Positions 45,604 to 55,738 of a DNA stretch of 64,000 nt are shown here, piece after piece. The translations under genes and the position numbers were made by a program. A model generated the notes under the pieces. That model saw only the letters and a list, made by a program, of their open reading frames with translations. It was not told where the DNA came from and made no database searches. Within the stretch, counting starts at the first letter, position 1. Every line of letters begins with the position of its first letter. Origin of the DNA: Afipia birgiae 34632 (GTDB lineage Bacteria; Pseudomonadota; Alphaproteobacteria; Rhizobiales; Xanthobacteraceae); NCBI RefSeq assembly GCF_000308295.2, contig NZ_HG326652.1:1242392-1306391 (forward strand), written 5' to 3'.

Positions 45604-46737
45604 TCACGGTTTCGCGAGGACGCCACCCGTCAGCGGTGCGGCGACACCGGTCGTTCCGGGAAACGTCAGTGGCAACCCTTTGAGGCTGCGAACGGCCATG
45701 TAAGCGAAAGCCTGCGCCTCAATGGCATCCCCGGACCATCCGAGGTCAGTGCCGCGCGTGACGGTGGCCGGCGCCAGACGCTCGCCCAGCATCCGCATCA
45801 AGGTCGGATTGCTAGCCCCCCCGCCCACCACCATCCAGGTCGCAGGCAATTTCGGCAAAGTCGGCGCGATCAACGCGATCGAAGCCGCCGTGAATGCCGT
45901 CAGCGTGGCCGCACCATCTTCCGTGCTCATGCCATCAACAGTCAGCGCCGCGAAATCATTGCGGTCGAGCGACTTCGGTGGTGGCGATGTGAAGAAAGGA
46001 CGGCTCAATGCGTGCGCAATCCAGTCCTGATCTGCTCGCCCTCTGGATCCTGTCCGGCCATCGCGATCCACTGCTTCACCCGTCCTGCGCAGCATGAAAT
46101 CGTCGAGCAGTGCATTGCCTGGGCCAGTGTCGCAGGCGATCAGTGTCTCGCCGTCGATGTAGGTGATGTTGGCAACGCCGCCGATGTTAACGACCACTGT
46201 CGGTCCTGAACGGCCCAGCATTCGCACCAGCGCGCTGTGATACACCGGCACCAGTGGCGCCCCCTGTCCGCCTCCGGCGACGTCGGCGGCGCGCAAGTCG
46301 AACACCACCGGCATGCCAAGTGACCTGGCTAGCGCATGACCGTCACCGATCTGCACCGTCAGTTTCCGGTCTGGGCGATGCAGCACAGTCTGGCCGTGAA
46401 AGCCGACGACATCGATGGAGTCGCGAGAGAGACAATGGGCTGTCAGAAAATTCTCGACCGCCTCCGCGTGTGCGCGGGTCACCAGTTGCTCCGCATCCGT
46501 CAGAACACCGGGACGCGCACTGCGCTCGGTGACAGGTACTGCATCGGCAAGCGCCTGCCTCAGCAAGGTGCGTTCGCTATCGGTATAGGCGCGATAACCT
46601 GTCGGGCCGAACGTTCCGACACGCTCGCCGTCCGTCTCGATCAGCGCGACATCGACGCCATCGAGGGACGTCCCGCTCATTAGCCCAATCGCCTTCAGCA
46701 AGGGCCTCTCCTTGAGGGTCAAAATGCCCTCAATCAT
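45604..46737 (-). CDS. anmK: Anhydro-N-acetylmuramic acid kinase
   Basis: AnmK phosphorylates and opens 1,6-anhydroMurNAc released by lytic transglycosylases, feeding cell-wall recycling. The 377-residue product has the ATP-binding start LMSGTSLDGVDVALIETDG and the family motifs GFHGQTVLHRP, NIGGVANITYI and DTGPGNALLDDF. The lytic transglycosylase at 12.1 kb produces its substrate. It is divergent from tyrS across 121 bp. Confidence 0.95.
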   Translation of the reverse strand: MIEGILTLKERPLLKAIGLMSGTSLDGVDVALIETDGERVGTFGPTGYRAYTDSERTLLRQALADAVPVTERSARPGVLTDAEQLVTRAHAEAVENFLTAHCLSRDSIDVVGFHGQTVLHRPDRKLTVQIGDGHALARSLGMPVVFDLRAADVAGGGQGAPLVPVYHSALVRMLGRSGPTVVVNIGGVANITYIDGETLIACDTGPGNALLDDFMLRRTGEAVDRDGRTGSRGRADQDWIAHALSRPFFTSPPPKSLDRNDFAALTVDGMSTEDGAATLTAFTAASIALIAPTLPKLPATWMVVGGGASNPTLMRMLGERLAPATVTRGTDLGWSGDAIEAQAFAYMAVRSLKGLPLTFPGTTGVAAPLTGGVLAKP

Positions 46738-46858
46738 CGTTTTGCGCGTATTCTGGCCGCAAAACCTGAATATGCGCTTGGTTGAATCCGACGCCGGACC
46801 TGATACACCACAGGCCCAAACAAAACGCTAAATAACTGAATCGTCAAAGAGTGCCTCC

Positions 46859-48112
46859 ATGAGCGCCTACCAGTCCGATTTCCTCAACGTCCTTCAGAGC
46901 CGGGGCTTCATCCACCAGATGTCGGATGCCGCCGGCCTTGATGCGCTTGCCGCGAAGGGTGATGTGACGGCCTATATCGGATACGATTGCACGGCCTCGT
47001 CCCTGCATGTCGGGCACCTGCTGTCGATCATGATGCTGCACTGGCTCCAGCAGACCGGCAACAAGCCTGTCGTGCTCATGGGCGGCGGCACCACCCGCGT
47101 AGGCGATCCATCCGGCCGCGATGAGACGCGCAAGCTGCTGACCTACGAGCAGATCGATGCGAACAAGGAAAGCATCAAGGGAACCTTCACGAAGCTGATC
47201 AAGTTTGGCGCGGGAAAGAGCGATGCCGCAATGGCCGACAATGCAGAGTGGCTGACGGCGCTCAACTACATCGAAATGCTCCGTGACGTCGGCCGGCATT
47301 TCTCGATCAACCGCATGCTGACCATGGACTCGGTGAAGATGCGGCTCGAGCGCGAACAGGAGCTTTCGTTTATCGAATTCAACTACATGATCCTGCAGTC
47401 CTACGACTATGTCGAACTGTCGCGGCGCTACGGCTGCAACCTGCAGATGGGCGGTTCCGACCAGTGGGGCAACATCGTCAACGGCATCGATCTCGGACGC
47501 CGCATGGGAACGCACCAGCTTTACGCGTTGACGTGTCCGCTGCTGACGACATCCTCGGGCGCCAAGATGGGCAAGACCGCAGCGGGCGCGGTCTGGCTGA
47601 ATGCCGACCTGCTCAGCAACTACGACTACTGGCAGTTCTGGCGCAACACCGAAGACGCAGACGTCGAACGCTTCCTGAAGCTGTTCACCCTGCTACCGAT
47701 GGGTGAAATCGCGAAGCTCGCCGCGCTCAAGGGCCAGGACATCAACGAAGCGAAGAAAGTCCTCGCGACCGAAGCGACCGCGCTCATCCGCGGACGCGAA
47801 GCTGCGGATGCCGCCTCGGAGACGGCGCGAAAGACCTTCGAGGAAGGCACCATCGCGGGTGACCTGCCAACGCTGGAAATCCCGCGTTCCGAACTCGATG
47901 CTGGCGCACCGGCGCTGGGACTGTTCGTCAAGGCAGGCCTTGTGGCATCGAACGGCGAGGCACGGCGTCAGATCAAGGGCGGCGGCCTGCGGATCAACGA
48001 CGCGCCGGTGACCGATGAAAAGGTGAACCTGACCCCGAAGGATCTGACATCGGAAGGCGTGGTGAAGCTCTCGATGGGCCGCAAGAAGCACGTGCTCCTG
48101 AAGCCAGTGTAA
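46859..48112 (+). CDS. tyrS: Tyrosyl-tRNA synthetase
   Basis: TyrS charges tRNA-Tyr. The 417-residue class I synthetase has HVGH (HIGH) in [19 protein letters not shown] for tyrosine binding, and KMGKT as the KMSKS variant usual for bacterial TyrRS. The C-terminal S4 domain ([19 protein letters not shown]) binds the tRNA. The pairing with anmK in divergent orientation is common in proteobacteria. Confidence 0.97.
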   Translation: MSAYQSDFLNVLQSRGFIHQMSDAAGLDALAAKGDVTAYIGYDCTASSLHVGHLLSIMMLHWLQQTGNKPVVLMGGGTTRVGDPSGRDETRKLLTYEQIDANKESIKGTFTKLIKFGAGKSDAAMADNAEWLTALNYIEMLRDVGRHFSINRMLTMDSVKMRLEREQELSFIEFNYMILQSYDYVELSRRYGCNLQMGGSDQWGNIVNGIDLGRRMGTHQLYALTCPLLTTSSGAKMGKTAAGAVWLNADLLSNYDYWQFWRNTEDADVERFLKLFTLLPMGEIAKLAALKGQDINEAKKVLATEATALIRGREAADAASETARKTFEEGTIAGDLPTLEIPRSELDAGAPALGLFVKAGLVASNGEARRQIKGGGLRINDAPVTDEKVNLTPKDLTSEGVVKLSMGRKKHVLLKPV

Positions 48113-48125
48113 CTGCCGCCCGTCT

Positions 48126-48569
48126 CTAGCTTCGGCTGACCATGGTCATCATGGTCGCCGACATGGTGGCGATGAGTTTCTCGCGGCCGTCATTGCTGGC
48201 ATAGGCATGGCCTTCCGAGACGACAAGCGTGCGTCCCGGCTTCACGACATTGCCGACAAAGCGAAACGTCTGGCCTTTGGCGGGCGCCAGCAGATTGATC
48301 TTGAACTCGACGGTGAGGATATCGGCGTGCGCAGGCATCAGCGTGTAAGACGCAAGCCCGCAGGCGGTATCGAGTCCAGCAGAAACGACGCCACCGTGCA
48401 GGAAGCCGTTCTGCTGCGAGAGTCTCGCGTCATACAGCATCCGTAATTCAAGAGCGCCCGGCTCGATCCTGGCCAGCGTAATTCCAAACGTTCCCAGCGC
48501 CGGCTGATTTGCAAACGTCCTCCGTACCCGCTCTTCGTAGTCGGGATCCTGAACCTGAAATGCGCTCAT
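48126..48569 (-). CDS. PaaI family hotdog thioesterase
   Basis: The 147-residue product is a hotdog acyl-CoA thioesterase with the PaaI helix motif QNGFLHGGVVSAGLDTACGLAS, where the conserved HGG and Asp shape the active site. Its start overlaps the stop of the YhdP-like gene as ATGA. It is a second PaaI-type protein in the window besides the fragment at the left edge. Confidence 0.88.
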   Translation of the reverse strand: MSAFQVQDPDYEERVRRTFANQPALGTFGITLARIEPGALELRMLYDARLSQQNGFLHGGVVSAGLDTACGLASYTLMPAHADILTVEFKINLLAPAKGQTFRFVGNVVKPGRTLVVSEGHAYASNDGREKLIATMSATMMTMVSRS

Positions 48570-51500
48570 TGCTGATTGGGGGCGACAAGATCCGCAGGAA
48601 CGCCCTGCTTGCCAGTGTTGAAGTCAAATATCTTGCGGAACACGCCGGGCGCCATCGCCGAAATCGGATTAACCCGCAAAACAGGCGCGCCGGGTGTTCC
48701 AACCACTTCATATGTAATGCCGATCAGGCCTTCATTGCTGCCGCCACCGAGGAACAGGCCGACGATCGGAATCTGCCCGAACATGTTGTTCAGACCATAG
48801 AGCGGGACGAACGTGCCGCTCATCTTCACCTGATTGACGGGATAGTCGATAAGCCCCTCGATGGTCGCACCGATCGTGGGGCCGCGAAGCACGCCGTCCT
48901 TGACCCGCAACTGGCCGCTCTGGCGCGTGAACTCCGCGCGCATGCCGGAGAACCCGACGCCCTGCGAATTCGCTCCCGGCGCGTTGGCGACAGCGCGATC
49001 AAGCGCCGCCTCACCCTTGATCGTAAAATCGCGGACGTTCAGCAGCCCCTCCTGTGGCGACGTATCCGACGTCGGCGGATCAACCGCCAGCCACATCTTG
49101 CCGCCATTCATCTTGGCGTAGGTGTCGGTGAAACGGAAAAACGCACCAGCGTCGTTCGTTTCGAGATACATCACGTCACGTCCGTGCGCCCGCCCGCGCA
49201 GGTCGCCAATCACCGGGGTGTCGCGGCCAAGCTTGCCGCTGAGCGAGAACGACTTGATCGCTCCGCCGCGGCGCGTGAGTTTCAGATCTATGCTGCGAAC
49301 CGCCTCGCCATAGAAGCCTGCAAGCGCTCCAAGCTTGGCGTCAATGTCGATGTCGAAACTCTTGGACCTTTCCTTGGTGTTCTGATCCCTGCCCGACATC
49401 GCGCTCTTGATAAAGCCGCGGCCATCGAACACCTCGCCCCGCATCGTGACCTTCAGCGTCCCGTCAGGTGCGCGCTCGGCCTTCAAATTCGCCTTGTCGC
49501 CTTCCGAAGGCGAGAACGTCGGGAAGGACGCATTGACGAGATCGTTCTTGTCATCAACTTCGAGCGAACCCTTGATCTGCGTCCCATTTCCTTCGACGAC
49601 AATGTCCTCGAAGCGCGTTCCCTGAGGCCTTTGCACGACGGTAAAGGTCATCTTGGTCGTTTTGCCCGCAACCTTGGTCCAGCCAGGCAGCAGGTTGTCG
49701 ATGCGCGCGGCGGTCAGATCCGCTTCGACGCCAAAGCGATTGTCGCGGTTGTCACCTTCGCCGCCAGCAATCTTGCCGGTAAGTTTGATGGGAATCGCGC
49801 CGCTCAGACTCGGTCCCAGATCGACGCCGAGGCGCGCGCGGGCAGCATCGTCAAGGGTCGCCGAAACACGCACATCGGCGTCGCCTTCGTTGTTCTTGCG
49901 ATAATCAAGCGCCGCGGGTTGTCCGCCGATCTTGACGTCACCCTTCACCCGATAGCCCTGATTGTCGGCGACAACTTTCAGCGAACTGGCTTCGAGCTTC
50001 TGGTTCATCGCCAGCTTGTCGACGGCCAACGCGCCAAGATCGAGATTGATGGAGTAAGTCGTGTCAGCCTTGGTCAGCGCGTTCTTCAAAGGCATCGCGA
50101 GCGTCACGATCGCGGATACCGTTCCCTTGCTCGAATTGGGATCGATCACCGTATCGCCTGCTTCTCGCAGCCGTTCAGACTGCAGAACTTCGGCAGCAGC
50201 CGGCACCGGACCATCGATCCGGAAGCGCACCTTGGTGGGCGCGGGCTTCGGCGCGAGATCAGGCACCTCGAATGTTAGATCGGAAATGTTGAGCCGTCTG
50301 CCGGACGGCGTATCGACGGCACCCTGCCCGACATTGATGTTGACGGTCCGTCCGCTCACCCGACCTTTCATGTCGGCGTCGCGAACCAACGGCATGTCAT
50401 CGACCGGCTTGATGGTCAGACCGCTAGCCAGGAAATTCACCGACAGACCATCGTCAGGAATCGGCGGCCCGCCACGGACGAGCGTATGGATCGGCGCATT
50501 TACGGCAACGTCGAGCCGCTGGACCGTTCCACGATCAACTCGCTCGGTGATCCACTCACGGACTTCCGGCACGATCAGCACGGGCCAGATACGCTTCAGC
50601 ACGGAAACCGGCATCGGCGTTGCTGCCATCCCGAGCGTCAGCCGCGGCTCGCCGGAATAATCGATGCTTCCTGAACCGGCGATACCAATCTCGCCGTTGC
50701 TGATGTCGCATTGAGTCAAAAGCACGCGTCGATTTTCGGTGTCGAAGCGGAGGCGAATAGCAATGCGATTGAAGATCGACGGTGCTTCGCCAGGCCCACC
50801 AGCCAACAGAATCGTTCCGCCGCTCAGTCCAAGCTGCCAGTTCGGAATGCTGTCGTTGGGTGGTTCGAGATGCGCCAGCAAGGTAATGCGATTGGCCCCC
50901 GCGTAAACATGAAACGGAGCGACCATGACGCGCCGCCCGGAATCCCATTCAATGCGCGCATCGGCATGGTCGATCACCATCGGGTAGTCGGGCACGTTGA
51001 GATCGACAATCGTGCCCTTGCCCGCAACGATTTCGCCACGGAAATAAGTGGGAAGCCCGTCCCGGCCGATCTCGCCCTTGAACTCGCCGCTAAGCGGCAT
51101 GTCCGCTGCGTAAGTAAAATCCTTCAGCCGGGCTGCAAGCAGCAGATTGTTGGTGGGAACCTTGTTCGCGCTGATGTCGATCGATCGCACGCCGTTGGAT
51201 GGTGCACCGACCGCGACCTTGAGCTCCCAGCCGTTCTTGCCTTCTTCGCCGACACTGAGCGCAACACCGCCACCGACCGGACGCCGCAGGCTCAGGCTGA
51301 TGTTCTTGAAGTTGAGGACGCCGCCGTTCCGCTGATCCTCGACCGTCAGCACGCCATTTCGCAATCCGATTTCGTTGAGACTCTGACCGTCGAGCCCCTT
51401 GGCGCTGAGGCTGTCGAGCCAATCAAGCGCGGCTAGCAGTCCGCTCGTTCCATTCGAAGCCGCAACGGATGAGGCTGGAGCGACGGGTGCAGGCGATGCC

Positions 51501-52183
51501 TGAAACGGCAAAGGTGTTGGGCCGGACGTCGCCTGCGGTGCCGGTTTGACGGCAACCTTGCCGGTTGCGAGCGGGCTGTTGCTCTGCCCCGTCGATACAA
51601 TGACGCGGCCGTCGGGTGTGATCCGTACCGCAAGTTCCGCACCCACAAGACGGAGCGTTTCAGCCTGGAGTCGCCCGGTGAAGAGGGCCATCCCGGAAAG
51701 TCTCACTTCCGCTTTTGGAGCGCTCGCAACGATGTTGCGGTCGTGATCCCGCACGATGATATCGCGCAACCGGACGGCGATTTTGATCCGGCCAGCGCGC
51801 TCGATCTGCGTACCTCCGACTTCAACGGTATGATTGTGTCCAAGATTTTCCTCGATCGCGGAGGCCAGCCATGGCGTCACGATGTCGAGATTCACCGGTC
51901 CGGCACCAAGCCGCAGCCACAACACGCCGAACGCTACGGCGAAGACAACGCTCAGCGACATCAGGACAATCGCGGTCCGCCCAGCCCATCGACTGCCCGC
52001 GATCCCTCGGCGCAATCCGCGAAACCCGTCAGTGATCCGGTGAATTCCGATGCTGGGCCGATTGAGAAGTTTGACCGCCCTGTCGCACGCGGCAGCGTCA
52101 TGGTGATTCCATCCGGAATCATCCCAATGCCGGTGCTCGTCTGCAGCCTTCGCAAAGGCTTTCTGGGGCTCTGATCTCGGCAT
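48566..52183 (-). CDS. YhdP/AsmA-like envelope protein (DUF3971)
   Basis: The 1205-residue product has an N-terminal cytoplasmic stretch with a His/Asp-rich start, one membrane anchor at about residues 70-92 (AIVLMSLSVVFAVAFGVLWL) and a giant periplasmic part. The C-terminal half carries DUF3971 and AsmA-like C-terminal features, ending GLIGITYEVVGTPGAPVLRVNPISAMAPG. AsmA-like proteins are thought to form hydrophobic grooves moving phospholipid between inner and outer membranes. The following thioesterase gene overlaps it by 4 bp. Confidence 0.87.
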   Translation of the reverse strand: MPRSEPQKAFAKAADEHRHWDDSGWNHHDAAACDRAVKLLNRPSIGIHRITDGFRGLRRGIAGSRWAGRTAIVLMSLSVVFAVAFGVLWLRLGAGPVNLDIVTPWLASAIEENLGHNHTVEVGGTQIERAGRIKIAVRLRDIIVRDHDRNIVASAPKAEVRLSGMALFTGRLQAETLRLVGAELAVRITPDGRVIVSTGQSNSPLATGKVAVKPAPQATSGPTPLPFQASPAPVAPASSVAASNGTSGLLAALDWLDSLSAKGLDGQSLNEIGLRNGVLTVEDQRNGGVLNFKNISLSLRRPVGGGVALSVGEEGKNGWELKVAVGAPSNGVRSIDISANKVPTNNLLLAARLKDFTYAADMPLSGEFKGEIGRDGLPTYFRGEIVAGKGTIVDLNVPDYPMVIDHADARIEWDSGRRVMVAPFHVYAGANRITLLAHLEPPNDSIPNWQLGLSGGTILLAGGPGEAPSIFNRIAIRLRFDTENRRVLLTQCDISNGEIGIAGSGSIDYSGEPRLTLGMAATPMPVSVLKRIWPVLIVPEVREWITERVDRGTVQRLDVAVNAPIHTLVRGGPPIPDDGLSVNFLASGLTIKPVDDMPLVRDADMKGRVSGRTVNINVGQGAVDTPSGRRLNISDLTFEVPDLAPKPAPTKVRFRIDGPVPAAAEVLQSERLREAGDTVIDPNSSKGTVSAIVTLAMPLKNALTKADTTYSINLDLGALAVDKLAMNQKLEASSLKVVADNQGYRVKGDVKIGGQPAALDYRKNNEGDADVRVSATLDDAARARLGVDLGPSLSGAIPIKLTGKIAGGEGDNRDNRFGVEADLTAARIDNLLPGWTKVAGKTTKMTFTVVQRPQGTRFEDIVVEGNGTQIKGSLEVDDKNDLVNASFPTFSPSEGDKANLKAERAPDGTLKVTMRGEVFDGRGFIKSAMSGRDQNTKERSKSFDIDIDAKLGALAGFYGEAVRSIDLKLTRRGGAIKSFSLSGKLGRDTPVIGDLRGRAHGRDVMYLETNDAGAFFRFTDTYAKMNGGKMWLAVDPPTSDTSPQEGLLNVRDFTIKGEAALDRAVANAPGANSQGVGFSGMRAEFTRQSGQLRVKDGVLRGPTIGATIEGLIDYPVNQVKMSGTFVPLYGLNNMFGQIPIVGLFLGGGSNEGLIGITYEVVGTPGAPVLRVNPISAMAPGVFRKIFDFNTGKQGVPADLVAPNQQ

Positions 52184-52474
52184 TGCCTCTCGTAGTGATC
52201 GTCAGCCTGGTCGCGCCGCCGGGCGTCAAAGCGTCAAATTGGAGACTCGCTCCGTCGGAGTACTGCCAGACTAAAGGTCCAGCCTTGGTTTTATTGTATT
52301 GTGTGTCGTTCGACCGGTGGCCTGAGAGAGTCGCAGATTCATTAAATTAAATTAGCTAACCACCATACCTCGGGGACGTCAGATTTGCCCAGCCGAAGAA
52401 GGCGGCCTTAGTGGTCTGGTCGCGGTTCTTGCGAATCCCAAAATACCCCGCTGAAAGCGACGAAAGGAAGGCGT
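52184..52474. other. Intergenic region, nothing clear
   Basis: This 291-bp divergent gap lies between the YhdP-like gene and the peroxiredoxin gene. An AT-rich patch at about 52340-52362 could be a promoter for either gene. No gene or clear hairpin is seen. Confidence 0.4.
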
Positions 52475-53218
52475 ATGTCCAAGAAAACGCGTAAGAAATC
52501 CTCCAAATCGACCTTAAAAGCCGGGGGCGCAAAGACCAGGACCGCCAAGCGGGTTGCCGCGAAGGCATCGACCGCATCCACAGCCCGTAAGTCCGGCAAA
52601 GGAGCCAAGGCCAAACGTGGAACAGCGAAAGCCGCCACGACAGCAAGAACGTCCGCCAGCGCCTCTAGCCGCGCCAGCGCGAAGACCGCATCGGCCAGAA
52701 AGCCTGCGGCATCTGCGAAAAACAAACCCGTTGCGCCACCGGTCCGCATGGTCGGAACGCTGGTTGAGGGCAAACCTGCGCCTGCGTTTTCATTGCCACG
52801 CGATGGCGGACAACTCGTCTCTCTGGAGGCCTATGCCGGGCGAAAGCTGGTAATCTTCTTCTATCCGCGCGCGGATACCCCTGGCTGCACGCTTGAAGCC
52901 GTCGCCTTCAGCCGCCTCGCCAATGCCTTCGCGTCGGCACAGGCGGCTATTCTCGGCGTCTCGGCCGACCCGGTGACCGCGCAGGAGCGTTTTCGCGACA
53001 AGCACGAACTGACGGTCCCCCTCGTATCGGATGAGAAGCTCGGAATGCTGAAGGCCTATGGCGTCTGGGGCGAAAAATCGATGTACGGCAAGACGTTCAT
53101 GGGAATTACTCGGACAACGGTTCTGCTCGACACCAGCGGCATAATCACAAGAGTCTGGCGCAACGTCAGGGTCGATGGCCACGCTGATGAGGTGCTGGCG
53201 GCCGCGCGGGTCGCTTAA
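52475..53218 (+). CDS. BCP/PrxQ-type peroxiredoxin with histone-like N-terminal tail
   Basis: The 247-residue product is a BCP-type thiol peroxidase (residues about 92-245). The peroxidatic Cys138 lies in PRADTPGCTLEA. The usual resolving Cys five residues later is Val143 and no other Cys exists, so it must act as a 1-Cys enzyme. The first 97 residues contain no Asp or Glu and are made of Lys, Arg, Ala, Ser and Thr, like histone H1 or AlgP/HctB tails. Usual BCPs are about 155 residues. A role close to DNA, protecting it from peroxides, is my inference. Confidence 0.85.
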   Translation: MSKKTRKKSSKSTLKAGGAKTRTAKRVAAKASTASTARKSGKGAKAKRGTAKAATTARTSASASSRASAKTASARKPAASAKNKPVAPPVRMVGTLVEGKPAPAFSLPRDGGQLVSLEAYAGRKLVIFFYPRADTPGCTLEAVAFSRLANAFASAQAAILGVSADPVTAQERFRDKHELTVPLVSDEKLGMLKAYGVWGEKSMYGKTFMGITRTTVLLDTSGIITRVWRNVRVDGHADEVLAAARVA

Positions 53219-53318
53219 GGAATTAAGGATCGTTTTCCGAAAATTAACCATGAAAGGTTCAAATCGGCTTCTGTAATTGAGCCGCCCGGAGTGCGTTCCG
53301 GCCGGCGCGGGAGTGCTG

Positions 53319-54665
53319 ATGTCGAACCGTTCCGCCCACTATTCCGAACATGCCCAACACCACCACGTCCATGCCAGGGCGCCACAGCGACGCCCGGCGC
53401 ATCATCGTCCGGACCGCAACGGCTACACCATCGTCCATCACGGTAAGGCGGTGCGCTTTGGGCCAGTGGTATTCTGGATCGTGGCCGGATCGATTGTCAT
53501 CATGGGCGCGTGGTCGGCGGCGACAGCGACCTACTTCGCCTTCCGAGACGACGTCCTGACCCGGCTCATCGCCCGCCAGGCCGACATGCAGTATGCCTAT
53601 GAAGATCGCATTGCCGAACTTCGCGCACGTGTCGATCGCACCACAAGCCGTCAGTTGCTCGACCAGGAACAGTACGACCAGAAGCTCAATCAGATCATGC
53701 GGCGGCAGGCGCTGCTCGAATCGCGAGCAGCGGCCCTCAACACCATGCCCGATACCGCTCCCACCGGTTCGATCAAGCCGACGGCGCGCGGCGCACAGGC
53801 GACCGATGCAGGCAACACAACAGGAATCCCAAAGCCCTCACCGATCAACGACACTGTGATCTTTGTCACACCGCCGGACCGTGAGGCCCGTCTTGAATCG
53901 CGAACGCCGGCAGTCGTGCAGCCGCGCACCGACTTTGCGAAATCTCAGGGCGTCGATAGCGCGTTGTCGAATCTCCAGAACGCACTGGATAAGGTTGAAG
54001 GCCGTCAAACGGCTGCCCTCAGCTCCGTGGAAGGCAGCTACGAGTCGCGGATGCGCCGCATGCGCGGCGTGATCACCGACCTTGGACTGGACATCGCGCA
54101 GCTCGAAGCCGCCGCTCCCAAGGGCGGAATGGGCGGACCGTTCATACCAGTGACCAAGCCATCATCTGACGCCAGCGCGTTCGACCGCCAACTGTACCGG
54201 ATCAACCTAAGCCGCGCGCAGGTCGATAAACTCACGCGCACCCTGTCGCTTGTGCCGTATCGTAAACCGGTTGTCGGCAATGTCGAATTCTCATCCGGCT
54301 TCGGTGTCCGCAGCGATCCCTTTCTCGGCCGCCCCGCGATGCACAGCGGCCTCGACTTCCGCGCATCGACCGGCGATCCCGTCCGCGCTACCGCCAGCGG
54401 CAAAGTCGTTACCGCGGGATGGAGCGGCGGCTACGGCCGTCTGGTGGAGATTGACCACGGCAACGGACTGTCGACGCGCTACGGGCACCTGTCGGAAATC
54501 AACGTCAAAGTCGGGCAAGTTATTGCCCTCGGTCAAGTAATCGGCGCGGTCGGCTCGACAGGCCGATCCACTGGCCCTCACCTGCATTATGAAACGCGGA
54601 TCGATGGCGACGCCGTTGACCCCCAGAAATTCCTTCGCGCGGGCGTCCGCTTGACCCAAGGATAG
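53319..54665 (+). CDS. M23 (LytM) family peptidase
   Basis: The 448-residue product has a His-rich cytoplasmic N-terminus, a membrane anchor (about residues 50-73), a coiled-coil periplasmic part and a C-terminal M23 domain. Metal ligands are in MHSGLDFR (HxxxD) and PHLHYE (HxH), with SGFGVRSDPFLGRPAMH at the entry. It is a predicted DD-endopeptidase or a divisome activator of the EnvC/NlpD type. The amidase at 59.6 kb is a candidate partner. The ATG at 53319 follows GGGAG. Confidence 0.92.
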   Translation: MSNRSAHYSEHAQHHHVHARAPQRRPAHHRPDRNGYTIVHHGKAVRFGPVVFWIVAGSIVIMGAWSAATATYFAFRDDVLTRLIARQADMQYAYEDRIAELRARVDRTTSRQLLDQEQYDQKLNQIMRRQALLESRAAALNTMPDTAPTGSIKPTARGAQATDAGNTTGIPKPSPINDTVIFVTPPDREARLESRTPAVVQPRTDFAKSQGVDSALSNLQNALDKVEGRQTAALSSVEGSYESRMRRMRGVITDLGLDIAQLEAAAPKGGMGGPFIPVTKPSSDASAFDRQLYRINLSRAQVDKLTRTLSLVPYRKPVVGNVEFSSGFGVRSDPFLGRPAMHSGLDFRASTGDPVRATASGKVVTAGWSGGYGRLVEIDHGNGLSTRYGHLSEINVKVGQVIALGQVIGAVGSTGRSTGPHLHYETRIDGDAVDPQKFLRAGVRLTQG

Positions 54666-54671
54666 ACTGGT

Positions 54672-55610
54672 TCAGTTCAACCCTGATCGGCCGAACACAC
54701 GAAAGACGCGTCCATCGATCACCAAAAGCGCACTCGCGATAACGAGCGCGCCGACGATCTCACGGGCTTCGATCCTCTCACCCAGGACAAAATAGCCAAG
54801 CAGGATCGCGCTGACGGGAACAAGAAGCGTCACGAGCATCACGTTGCTTGCCCCGGAGCGCGTGATGATCTGGAAGAAAAGGATAAACGCGAGCGCGGTC
54901 GAGAGCGATGCAATACCGAGAATTGCCAGCCACGTGATCAGTCCAGGCATTTGCAATTGCCAGGGGCGATCGAAAATGCTCGCCAGAACGAACATCATCA
55001 GGCTCCCCGAAAGTAGTTGAAAGGTCGCGGACGCGATTGGCGGAGAACCTGCCAGTTTACGCTTGGCCCACAGCGCGGAGAATCCGAAACAGATCGTGGC
55101 GCCAAGACACAGCACGATGCCGATGCTTTGCCGGGAGTTGATGTCGAATTCAGCCCCCTTCAGAATGATGACGCCGCAAAGGCCGAGCAGAACGCCCGCA
55201 ACACGCCGGAGGATGAGCTTCTCCTCGCCGAACGCCGACGCAACCAGAACAGTGAAAACCGGCGTCGTCGCATTCACAACTGCTGCCGTACCACCCGGAA
55301 TGTAAGTCTGCCCCATCACAAGCAGCGAAAACGGGATCACATTGTTGATGAGCGCCATTACCACGTAGGGCCACCAGCCTGCGATACCAACGGGAAACCG
55401 GACTCGATTGATCCAGAGCACAGGCAGCAGGATCAGTGTCGCAATCGACAGACGAAGACAAACCAGCGTCAGCGGCGGCAGCTCCCTCAGCGCAACACTG
55501 GTAAAAAAGAACGTTCCGCCCCAGAGAACGGACAGGAAGACCAGGCGCGACCAATCGCGCTCGTCCATTCTCATCTCGATTTCGGGAAGTCTCTCTTGCA
55601 CGACTGCCAT
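54672..55610 (-). CDS. EamA family (DMT superfamily) transporter
   Basis: The product has about 312 residues and ten hydrophobic segments in two EamA repeats (WGGTFFFTSVALRELPPLTLVCLRL, then WAKRKLAGSPPIASATFQLLSGSLMM). The family exports metabolites such as amino acids; the substrate is unknown. Starts at ATG 55610, GTG 55616 or ATG 55574 cannot be told apart by ribosome-binding sites. It is convergent with the M23 gene, with 6 bp between the stops. Confidence 0.88.
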   Translation of the reverse strand: MAVVQERLPEIEMRMDERDWSRLVFLSVLWGGTFFFTSVALRELPPLTLVCLRLSIATLILLPVLWINRVRFPVGIAGWWPYVVMALINNVIPFSLLVMGQTYIPGGTAAVVNATTPVFTVLVASAFGEEKLILRRVAGVLLGLCGVIILKGAEFDINSRQSIGIVLCLGATICFGFSALWAKRKLAGSPPIASATFQLLSGSLMMFVLASIFDRPWQLQMPGLITWLAILGIASLSTALAFILFFQIITRSGASNVMLVTLLVPVSAILLGYFVLGERIEAREIVGALVIASALLVIDGRVFRVFGRSGLN

Positions 55611-55738
55611 GGCCACATGGCATATGCGGAGACCGGGTGCAAAACCACCCGTTTCCGGACAACCCGGCTCCGCGCTCGGTATATTTTCAAGCGAGACGGG
55701 TACCGGTTCGCATAAAGAAACGCGATAAATCGAAGACT

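Noticed and set aside
47569-47583. KMGKT in place of KMSKS in TyrS
   Set aside because: This variant is normal for bacterial tyrosyl-tRNA synthetases and is not a defect.
48509-50278. A 589-codon plus-strand open frame antisense to the YhdP-like gene
   Set aside because: It is a shadow frame with no domain, membrane span or ribosome-binding site.
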